Origin: Pseudomonas baetica
GTDB lineage: Bacteria > Pseudomonadota > Gammaproteobacteria > Pseudomonadales > Pseudomonadaceae
NCBI RefSeq assembly: GCF_002813455.1
Contig: NZ_PHHE01000001.1
Coordinates: forward strand, 3,585,001-3,649,000
DNA length: 64,000 nucleotides
Direction of reading: 5' to 3'
In this document: piece by piece, positions 9,691 to 17,854 of the stretch
How the letters are laid out: each line of letters begins with the position of its first letter
Numbering within the stretch: position 1 is the first letter of the stretch
Translations under genes and position numbers: made by a program
The notes under the pieces: generated by a model
Database searches by the model: none
Told to the model about the DNA's origin: nothing
The model's input: only the letters and a program-made list of their open reading frames with translations

Positions 9691-12600
9691 ATGAGTACTG
9701 GGCTACTTGAGCATCTGAATCCATATCGCAGCGGCTACGAGTACGGTCCGCATAAGGGCGAAACGGATGTAAATAACAACGGCAAGAAGGAAATCGACTG
9801 TTCAGGTCTTGTTTACCGAATCATGAAAGACGCCGGATATACAATTCCTTACCGCACAACATCGATGCTTAATACTGATCGGGAGCATTTCGATGAGATT
9901 CCGGTCGCGAGCGCCCAGCCGGGTGATATTGCACTTTGGATTAATTTTCACGGGCACACGGGGGTTATTGAAAGTCTCAGTACTGCGTTGACGCCAGGGA
10001 AATTTTTTGGTTCCCAATCTGCAGGTCCGAAAACAGCCCTTTATGGCCCGGACAGCGGGTATTGGCCAATGCCAGAGAAGGTGCTGCGGCCGAAACCTCA
10101 ATTTAGGGGGGCGCAACCAGCACCAGAACCTGCGCCGGCTCCCGCGCCTGCAGCCGCTCCAACGGCTCCCGCGCCTTTAATGAATTTTCAATATCCGTTT
10201 CGAAAGGCTGATGGCACACAGTTCAAAGATTCGGAGGAAGTTTTTAAAGCCTTGGAAAGCGAAAGTTCCGGAAATTTCTTATTAGGAAATCACGGCTTTT
10301 GGCATGGTGGTATTCATATCTCACATAAAACTGCTCCGCAGTGTATGCGAGATGAGCCTATTCGCTGTATTGGCGACGGTGTCGTCGTTGCATACCGTCT
10401 GAATGAGGATTACCTAGCCACTGCATTTGAAGCTTAAAATACTACAGAAGCACTAAAGTACTCGAATTCGTTTTGCCTTGTAAGGCATGACTATAAATCA
10501 CCTCCAAATAAGGAGGTGACTCCCAATGCTAGCAATGAGCTTGTATTTTATAGTCTGTATATGCATTTGTTACCTTATCAGCGATACGCGGATGATCCCG
10601 AGCAGTCTGGCACTCCAAAAATAAAAATGGTGGCCAGCGGGTTTAAGGCGCGTAGCGATATTAACGGTGCAGTCGGCTGTGTCGAATATGGTTCGATCTC
10701 CGCTGGGACTGAAATTGAAATACTGGAAGAACACCCTGATCATATTCATGCAAAAGGAAAACTTATTAAGGGTAGTGTAGGAGGGCGTACACCAGGGCAA
10801 GATTTTTGGTTCGCCTACAAACAAAACGGTATTGCTTACCCACGAGGTGATGGAAGTGCGAGTTGGAGCGCCATAACTGCGCCAGAGAGGAAGAAGCCAG
10901 ATTATTGGAAGGGTAAAGTCAGAGCTGTAGTTACCGGGACAGGACTTACTCTGCGGGCAGCGCCCTCGCCGCAAAGTCACGGCACTTTAGCCGGGGCTGC
11001 AATTAGACAAATAAATAGTCTGGGACAAAATGAAGACTTAGTGCTTTGTACAAATAGCGTAATAGAATTTGATAGCGGTAAAGTTTTTAGCCTGAAGATT
11101 GGCTCTAAGCTTTACAAAATGGCGGAATGTTCCTTTGTTCCGAGCACTTCCGGTGCTACAACCGGTTTGAAAAGCCATTCTACTCCTGTCCCAGCAACTT
11201 TTTGGGCCTGTGTTGAAAAGCCTTATGTTCAATTGCAGGGGTTGGTTCCTACGGAGTTTGATAAGGTTGTGCCGATGGACACGGCAATTAAGGCAGGTGA
11301 CACAATCGGTTTTATTGGTTTAAATGAAACATTGGCAGGTCCTGATGGAGGGGTTTCCAGAAACTATCAAGTTCATGTGGAAATTTTTTCATCAGATCCG
11401 AGAATTGAGGATTTTCTGAAAAATAAGGCATCTGTGAAGCAAGGCAAGCAATACTTGAACTTGCCACCGAATACGACTTTAAAAAGTAAGCCTCCTCTAA
11501 CCGGAATTGTGACAATTTCGAATGAAAATTTTGTGGAGCTTGGGAAAACTGTTCTCTATAAGGACACTGAAGAATGGTACGAAGTAACCGTAATTGATAA
11601 TTCAGAAAACAAATCGGGTTTGCTCAAAAAAGAAGGGGCGGAGCTTCTTGGTCAGCACGACTGGGAAAAACTAGGCTTTCGCATCGTTAAGGAATCAAAT
11701 TCAAATTCTGATGGTTTTCTGGATCCTGATGATATGCCGGAGTTCTTCCAGATCTTATATAAGGACTTGGATAGATTTGGTAATAAAGATCAAAAAGTTA
11801 CTCCCGAAGATTTTCCGGTTGCACTTAAGAATAGGGAGTTCAGGGATCATTGGTCAAAGCTCATTGCATATCACCCTACGGAGTGGAAATCTAAGTCGGA
11901 CTCTGCCAAATGGGCGCGGTTGGATACGTTGCTAGAAAATTACCCATCTGTTCTAAAACACGAAAAAGAACGAATAGATAGTTTAATATTTTGGGATGAT
12001 CCAGCTATACAATCTAAAGGGGTAGGCGATGGAGTTGTATGGCATTTTCATCCAATCGCGCTCATTGGGAATATGATGCCATCGTCCGGCAGTAATGTCT
12101 GCAAAAAGTGTGGCAGTAATATAGCGTTAACAAATGCATTGATGCGGAGTATTTGCCCATCCTCCGTAACGGATACTTTTGTAAGTGAGTTTGTCATGGT
12201 GGCGAACGAGCTTTTCCCTAAGTATGGAGTAAATACCTGTGCTCAGGTATTTCATATAATGGGGCAGGGTAAGCACGAGACTTTTCAATTTTCTGCGTTT
12301 AGGGAAAGTTTAAATTACACTCGTCGTAGCTACACAGCCGAGAAACTATATAGAATGGCGCCGACCGCTATTAATGATGGTTTTGCAAGGCTGGGGATGT
12401 CACTAACCAGAGAAGAGAAGCTTGAGTATATAGATCAGCATCTGATTGCAAACGATCCAGCGTATGGTAAACATAGCTTTGGTAGCAATCAGTACCCTCA
12501 TAACGACTATAGGGGGCGAGGCCTTCTTCATTTGACCCACTATGCTAACTATCGTGAATGTGCTGTAGCGATAGGTGTGAATATCGATGCTAATCCGAAC

Positions 12601-12825
12601 CTGGTACAGGACAATATGAGGGTTGCATTAGAGTCTGGTCTATGGTTTTGGAAGGCGAAAGGTATTGGTTCACTTGCGGATGCAAGTTCACCTGATGTAG
12701 ATGCGAAGATTAAATCTGTGACTAGGATTATCAACTCTGGGCTGAAAGAACTTGATCAGCGAGAGAAGTTTACTAAAGAAGTTGCTGAGAAATTCAAGGT
12801 TGTGTTCGGGGGCTGTTCGTTATGA
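9691..12825 (+). pseudogene. Giant T6SS peptidoglycan-hydrolase effector (NlpC/P60 + M23 + GH19-like) with in-frame stop
   Basis: The frame from ATG 9691 to 12825 (1045 codons) is open except for TAA at 10435-10437 (codon 249). Residues 1-135 are an NlpC/P60 cysteine peptidase (DCSGLVYR with C37; GHTGVIES with H89). A Pro/Ala linker (142-162) follows. Then comes an M23-type metallopeptidase with WHGGIH (204-209), GDGVVVAYR before the stop and YSLYMHL and QVHVEIF after it, so the stop cuts this domain. An SH3-like segment lies inside it, followed by an EF-hand-like DPDD/DQKVTPED stretch. The C-terminal 210 residues resemble GH19/lysozyme (GKHETFQFSAFRESLNYT; YRGRGLLHLTHYANY). The residues spanning the stop (YSNSFCLVRHDYKSPP) read as coding. 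Its position after vgrG marks it as secreted cargo attacking peptidoglycan peptides and glycan. As read, only the NlpC/P60 part would be made. Confidence 0.85.
10498..10519 (+). repeat. Perfect 8-bp inverted repeat containing a consensus Shine-Dalgarno
   Basis: TCACCTCC and GGAGGTGA form an 8-bp stem around the loop AAATAA, about 60 bases after the in-frame TAA of the effector gene. The right arm with its neighbour reads TAAGGAGGTGA, a full match to the anti-SD of 16S rRNA, and would be sequestered in the hairpin. It may be chance within coding sequence. The GTG inside it (10516) is in frame but too close to the SD to be served by it. Confidence 0.6.
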
Positions 12826-13595
12826 AGCGCTTATGTAAATTTTCATTGTTAGTTTCATTTTGCCTGTCTTCGGTGGCTTCGCTAGCTTGCGAGGTCCCTG
12901 AGAGTAAAGTGTACCATTCGATCCCGACAAAAGACGGTGCGATTGTTTTTGATCTCGTTCCTATAGAGGATGAGGCGAGCAGTGAAGATTCGAACAATCA
13001 AGTGGGTATTGATGTTAACTATGTTGATTGTTTGAGTAAATCTAAGAAGCTCGTTGGGCAGTTGCCGTATTTGGCAGATACAGGAAAAGTCCGCTCGGCA
13101 TTTTTTTCTGATGTTAAAGGTAGTTCCGAGAAAGAGCTTTTTGTAATACACAGTGTGGGAATACATTCAGACACCGGAGTTAGATATTCTGGTGAGTATT
13201 ATAGTGTGCATGTTTACAAAAAGAGCGAGAGTGGTTATTCAAGGGATGAGCGAGTCCCCAAATATTTTGGTGAGGGTGGCGATATATTGGCAGACGATTA
13301 CCAGAATCTAATGTATGAATTTCCTTACAAGGATCAATTGTCTGTTAGTAATAAACTTGCGACTCCAGCGTTTTCTAAATGGAATGAAGGTGTGCCGGTT
13401 CAGCTGACAATAAATAAAAAAGCTAAAATTTATAGCTCTCCAGTTTTTGACGATGTCACTCGTATGTATTTGGTTTCCGGGGATAGGGTTCAGCAGGAGG
13501 CTGTTGAGGCTGGCTGGCTTTCGATTATGTTTAAAACACCGAAAGGCAAAGAAATACGCGGATGGATCTTGTGTGGCGATGCGGGTGGATGTTGA
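12822..13595 (+). CDS. Exported SH3-like protein downstream of the effector (putative immunity)
   Basis: A 257-residue protein whose start overlaps the effector stop (ATGA). It has a signal peptide (MKRLCKFSLLVSFCLSSVASLA) cut before CEVPES. The middle region (about 30-190) is not recognised. The C-terminal 65 residues resemble a bacterial SH3 domain (AKIYSSPVF...GDRVQQEAVEAGWLSIMF...RGWILCGD). Translational coupling to a peptidoglycan hydrolase and periplasmic targeting suggest an immunity protein, but the family was not recognised. Its base composition is as AT-rich as the effector's, unlike the flanking T6SS structural genes. Confidence 0.8.
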   Translation: MKRLCKFSLLVSFCLSSVASLACEVPESKVYHSIPTKDGAIVFDLVPIEDEASSEDSNNQVGIDVNYVDCLSKSKKLVGQLPYLADTGKVRSAFFSDVKGSSEKELFVIHSVGIHSDTGVRYSGEYYSVHVYKKSESGYSRDERVPKYFGEGGDILADDYQNLMYEFPYKDQLSVSNKLATPAFSKWNEGVPVQLTINKKAKIYSSPVFDDVTRMYLVSGDRVQQEAVEAGWLSIMFKTPKGKEIRGWILCGDAGGC

Positions 13596-13704
13596 TGTCG
13601 TCGAGCATTGGCAAAGAGGGTAACAAATGAAGCGGCGGATAAATGAACGCCCCAAGCGTCTCGCAACCCGCTTTGCGAAGTTAAATGCCTGATAGCGTGA
13701 ATCA

Positions 13705-14832
13705 ATGAAAAATATATATTCGCTCCCTAGCTTTTTACCGTTAGCCTTTTTGCTTTTCAGTTCGGTGGCATTTTCTGCGAGTTTCGACTGTGGCAAAGCT
13801 TCAACGGACGTAGAAAGGAAAATTTGTCGTTCTCCTTCCTTGTCCGCAATGGATGAAAAGCTAAGTGAAGTCTTCAAGTCGATAAAAAGTCGGCGGGTTT
13901 TTCAATTAATCGAAAGTGACTGGCTTGAGTCAGAGCGTAATTCTTGTGAGTCAGTCGAGTGTTTAGAGGAAGCTTATGTTCAGCAGATAAGCTTTCTCAC
14001 ACCCGTTTCTATTGCGCCTAGGCCGACTCAGAAAGATATTAAGTTAATGTTGGGTGATAAGCCCTACACACAGTTTGAACGCTCATGGAAGGTCATTGAT
14101 TTAGCATGGCTTCCCAATGAAAAAGGGGCTGTCGAACGATTTGTGATCTCAGCTGAAACAATTTCAGGCATGTTGCATGTCATCGTGTTTGAAGGGCATT
14201 TTGATGCGGCGATGATTGCGTACCGGGGTAATCTATATGAGTACGTTGATCGCAACGACAGGCCGGTATTGCACACGATTGCGAAAGATATCGGTTTTGA
14301 TGGTGCTCTGAGTTTGGGTTCAAACGACGAAGGGAAAAGGTTTGCGGGAATCTTTGATGGGGCGTTTTACTATCGACAGCAACTCTCTAAGAATCAGCTG
14401 CGGGGGATGGTTTATAAGCTCGGTTCAAAATCTCCGCCATTGGAAAGCAGTCTGCTGTTCCAGCAGTGGCCAAATACTGATGAAAATGCTGTTAGTGGTT
14501 TGACATTCGGTTGGGGTGGTGAGTATGGAAAATTGCAAGCGTACTACTCGCACACCTCAGGGTATGAAACGATAGCGCAGGCTGGTCGGCCCGAGGCCGG
14601 TTGGAATATATATGCTCCGATTTGGAGCAAGTCACGGCCGACGTTTTATTTCAAGAATGGTGATGAAACTATTTGGCGTGCCAATGTTGCGGATAAGACG
14701 TTAACAAAAATTGCGAAGGCTAGTGATGAAGGAATGATCCAAAATCCTACCCCTGTCGATATTAATGGGCGCGAAGCAGTCGTTTATCTGAATGGATCTA
14801 CTCTGAAAATGGCTATCTCCCTTGAAGAATAA
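13705..14832 (+). CDS. Exported protein with N-terminal LprI-like lysozyme-inhibitor domain (putative immunity)
   Basis: A 375-residue protein with signal peptide MKNIYSLPSFLPLAFLLFSS...FSA. The mature N-terminus, FDCGKASTDVERKIC...LSAMDEKLSEVF, is the pattern of the LprI N-terminal family (formerly DUF1311), whose founding member inhibits lysozyme. The remaining 270 residues are not recognised. No good Shine-Dalgarno precedes the ATG. The pairing of a lysozyme-inhibitor-like domain with a GH19-like effector two genes upstream makes a periplasmic immunity role attractive. The 109 bases before it (13596-13704) hold no gene. Confidence 0.82.
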   Translation: MKNIYSLPSFLPLAFLLFSSVAFSASFDCGKASTDVERKICRSPSLSAMDEKLSEVFKSIKSRRVFQLIESDWLESERNSCESVECLEEAYVQQISFLTPVSIAPRPTQKDIKLMLGDKPYTQFERSWKVIDLAWLPNEKGAVERFVISAETISGMLHVIVFEGHFDAAMIAYRGNLYEYVDRNDRPVLHTIAKDIGFDGALSLGSNDEGKRFAGIFDGAFYYRQQLSKNQLRGMVYKLGSKSPPLESSLLFQQWPNTDENAVSGLTFGWGGEYGKLQAYYSHTSGYETIAQAGRPEAGWNIYAPIWSKSRPTFYFKNGDETIWRANVADKTLTKIAKASDEGMIQNPTPVDINGREAVVYLNGSTLKMAISLEE

Positions 14833-14878
14833 GCACGACTTAAAAATACACTTTCGCAAGATATTGTTGGAATTTGCC

Positions 14879-16246
14879 TTGAGTAAATATCTTATTCCGG
14901 TGCTGCCCGCCGTGCTGATTGGTGGTTTATCTCTGTTGGGGGGACATGCATTTGCTGACGATGCATGTGTCGATATCACTACGAACTCTCAGAGGGAAAG
15001 ATGTTCTGTGAGTGCCAAGGTTGCTGCAGATAAGCAGTTGAATACCAGTTATCAAGAACTGATGGTTCGGCTCGAAGGTGGATATCAGACCGATCCAGTT
15101 CTTGCGGCGAGCCAAAAGGCAACGGTTCAGGAGGCTCAGCGCGCCTGGATCAAACTGCGCGATACCGATTGCCAGGTCGATGCGTTGGAGACGGAACCGG
15201 ACTCTTCGGCGCATGTGGCAGCGGTGAACAATTGCATCGCCAGTATGAGTCGTGACCGTTCAGTGTTTTTGGACAATATCGCGTCCGATACCGGGAGTGG
15301 CCCGACATTTGGACGTGGCTCGTGCCCTACGCAAGACTTTGGACAGTTTCTTCCAGCGTTCTCCGCTAATGCCGAATCGCAGAAGCGACTAACTGCGCAG
15401 GCCGTGAAGCTGCTGGTATTAAAGGGGACGTCGGATATAGGGCGGATTGTGACCTACGTTACTGCGGAGGTGGGACGCGATATGGCGTTTCCCTTAATGG
15501 TGGCCGTGCCCGATGGGAAAGTGGAAGGAATAGAGATCGAGAAGGTGGATGACCGCCACGTTAACGTTGTGGATAAACGCGCCGGCAACAGCAATATCAA
15601 GATTTTCAACTTTTCGCGGAAGTCATGCTGGACGCTTGATGGGGTTGAGGACTGGTCGATTCCTGATAAAGAGCTTTCTGTAGCCAGTACGCGGAAAATG
15701 AGTCGTGCGGAGAATTTCTGTTGGCAGCGCGGACAAGGATTTGCTGGCTTGGGCGGCCTTGAGCAATACCGACTGACAGGAGAACTTTTTGAGGCGACTT
15801 TGGAAAATTACCTGTGCGCGGCCGCTTCAGGCGATCCTATATCTAGTTCGGCTGCGGCCGGGTTAAGTCTGTCGGGTATGGCCCCGCAATTGGAATACGG
15901 CAAAGTTGAGGCTCTTTTCAAGGCAGCAGCCGTTGATTCGCCGAGCGGTGCTGAGTCGTTGGCTGGCTTCTATTGTTTTGGCAATGAATTGGCCGGTTCA
16001 GGACCCTGCCAGCGCCCGCTGGACGTTGAAAAAGAGTTGATTCGTGCTACCACCATGGGATCAACGCATGCATTCGTTTCGTTAGGCGATTATTGGAAAA
16101 GCGGCGATCTAGGAAAGAAAGATACTCCTCGCGCCTTGGCCTGTTATCAGCTTGCTGCCGACAAAGGTAACGACTCGGGCATCAATGCGATTAAGCGACT
16201 TCAGTCCGAAGTGGCCGAACCGATAGTGGCCAGCAGCTGCTTTTAG
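14879..16246 (+). CDS. Exported LprI-domain protein fused to the CPxxDF module and Sel1-like repeats (putative immunity)
   Basis: From TTG 14879 the product is about 455 residues with signal peptide (SKYLIPVLPAVLIGG...HAFA) cut before DDACVD. An LprI-like domain (ERC...QRAWIKLRDTDC) comes first. The CPTQDFGQFLPAFS...CWTLDGVEDWSI module and Sel1-like repeats (ALACYQLAADKGNDSGINAIKRL) follow. The second half is the full-length paralogue of the gene broken by the IS at 7870. The open frame extends to a TTG at 14822 that overlaps the preceding stop, but that start would put 19 polar residues before the signal peptide; 14879 is preferred though its SD (TTGGA) is weak. It could supply the function lost in the broken paralogue. 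Confidence 0.82.
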   Translation: MSKYLIPVLPAVLIGGLSLLGGHAFADDACVDITTNSQRERCSVSAKVAADKQLNTSYQELMVRLEGGYQTDPVLAASQKATVQEAQRAWIKLRDTDCQVDALETEPDSSAHVAAVNNCIASMSRDRSVFLDNIASDTGSGPTFGRGSCPTQDFGQFLPAFSANAESQKRLTAQAVKLLVLKGTSDIGRIVTYVTAEVGRDMAFPLMVAVPDGKVEGIEIEKVDDRHVNVVDKRAGNSNIKIFNFSRKSCWTLDGVEDWSIPDKELSVASTRKMSRAENFCWQRGQGFAGLGGLEQYRLTGELFEATLENYLCAAASGDPISSSAAAGLSLSGMAPQLEYGKVEALFKAAAVDSPSGAESLAGFYCFGNELAGSGPCQRPLDVEKELIRATTMGSTHAFVSLGDYWKSGDLGKKDTPRALACYQLAADKGNDSGINAIKRLQSEVAEPIVASSCF

Positions 16247-16450
16247 TGCGGTTAAGTGAAGAAGGGCGTTTACAGCGCCCGGCGCCTTTTCACCTCGATG
16301 TGATCAAACGCGTTCCGCCATCATGGCTAACGCGTTTTCATATGCGCTGAGCCAGAATCCGCAGCGCTTAAACGTTTAATACTTGAGCATCTGACGACCG
16401 CGATTTTCCTTTAAACTCCCCACCCCCAAGGAACGCGCTCAGGACACGGA

Positions 16451-17845
16451 ATGCCAGCCCCCTCGACCTCGCTTCGCCCAGCGCTAGTGCTCTGGCTATA
16501 CGCCGCTGCGATCGTGCACATACTCGCCGGTCTCACCCTGACCTGGGCCGGGCATTCCGGTCTACTCGATGGCTACCTGCAAGTCCTCGAACTTTCGTTC
16601 TGGGGCGCCGATGCGGTACCTGCTGCCGGCCACGAACAACAAGTCTGGTGGCTCGCGCTGTTCGGCGCGACGCTGCAAAGTTATTCGTTGTACATGCTCG
16701 CGTTGGTGCACCTGGGCAATCGCTTGAAAACCCCGGCAGTCTGGGGCTGGTTGAGCGCCGGCATCCTGTTATGGGCGCCGCAGGACATGTGGCTCTCAGC
16801 GCAACAACAGGTTTGGTCGCATCTATGGCTAGATGGTTTTGCATTGCTGGTGTTGTTGCCGCCACTGTTTTGGCTGTATCGGCATGACCGCCGGAAATCT
16901 CCTTCAGTAAAGACTCCGAGCCAACCCAACCCGTTTGCCGGCGGCGCTTTCAAACGCGTGCTGATCACTGGCGGCACCGGATTTATCGGCGAAGCCTTGG
17001 TCAACCAAATGCTCGACGCCGGCCATTCGGTCAGCGTACTGACGCGCGATCCGTTGAGCGCGGCCAATCTATTCAACGGCCGCGTCCGCTGTGTGCATTC
17101 ACTCAGCGAACTCAGCCACGACGACACCTTCGACGTAGTGATAAATCTCGCCGGCGCACCGGTCGCCGGTCCACGCTGGACTGCCAAACGTCAGGCGCAA
17201 CTGCTCGCCAGCCGAGTCGGCACCACCGAAACCCTGATGACCTGGCTGAAGAACGCCAAGCACAAACCCGCGCTGTGGATTCAGGCCTCGGCCATCGGTT
17301 TCTACGGCGTGCGCGATGCCAGCGAAAGCCTCGATGAACGGGCGAGCAAGGGTGACGGCTTCATGGCCGAACTCTGTGCGCGTTGGGAAGCCACCGCGCA
17401 ACCGGCTACGGAATTTGGCGTGCGTCAGGTGGTGCTGCGTCTTGGCGTGGTCTTCGGCCCCGGCGGTGCGTTGACGCCGTTGCTGCTGCCGTTCCGCCTG
17501 GGTTTCGGCGGGCGCATGGGTGACGGTCAGCAGATCATGAGCTGGGTGCATCGTGACGATGTGCTTCAGGTGATCGCGCGGGCTTTCAACGACGACACTC
17601 TGCGTGGCACCTACAACATGGTCGCGCCCGAAACGGTCAGTCAGGCCGCGTTCGCCGAGCAGGCCGGCAAGGTCCTCAAGCGTCCGGTGTGGTTCCACGT
17701 TCCCGCCGCGCCAGTGCGTGCAATGGCGGGGGAGATGGCGCAGCTGTTTTTCGATGGTCAGCGTGTGGTGCCGCAGCGTTTGACCGAGGCCGGCTACACA
17801 TTCCGCTACCCAACCCTCGACGCCGCTCTGCGCGATCTGACCTGA
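16451..17845 (+). CDS. TIGR01777-family NAD(P)-binding oxidoreductase with N-terminal membrane domain
   Basis: A 464-residue protein in two parts. Residues 1-150 contain about four hydrophobic helices (DoxX-like). Residues about 170-464 form a Rossmann fold of the extended SDR/TIGR01777 (YfcH-like) family: LITGGTGFIGEALV, then INLAGAPVAGPRW, QASAIGFYG and LRLGVVFGPGGALTPLL. The substrate is unknown. Its composition is GC-rich like the core. It is spaced 9 bp from the next gene, so the two are probably co-transcribed. The 204 bases before it contain only a weak GC stem at 16264-16280. Confidence 0.9.
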   Translation: MPAPSTSLRPALVLWLYAAAIVHILAGLTLTWAGHSGLLDGYLQVLELSFWGADAVPAAGHEQQVWWLALFGATLQSYSLYMLALVHLGNRLKTPAVWGWLSAGILLWAPQDMWLSAQQQVWSHLWLDGFALLVLLPPLFWLYRHDRRKSPSVKTPSQPNPFAGGAFKRVLITGGTGFIGEALVNQMLDAGHSVSVLTRDPLSAANLFNGRVRCVHSLSELSHDDTFDVVINLAGAPVAGPRWTAKRQAQLLASRVGTTETLMTWLKNAKHKPALWIQASAIGFYGVRDASESLDERASKGDGFMAELCARWEATAQPATEFGVRQVVLRLGVVFGPGGALTPLLLPFRLGFGGRMGDGQQIMSWVHRDDVLQVIARAFNDDTLRGTYNMVAPETVSQAAFAEQAGKVLKRPVWFHVPAAPVRAMAGEMAQLFFDGQRVVPQRLTEAGYTFRYPTLDAALRDLT

Positions 17846-17854
17846 GGCTCGTCC

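Noticed and set aside
10516..12825. Separate gene starting at GTG 10516
   Set aside because: The GTG is inside its own SD, and the 26 codons before it continue the M23 domain; a nonsense-split single gene explains the data better.
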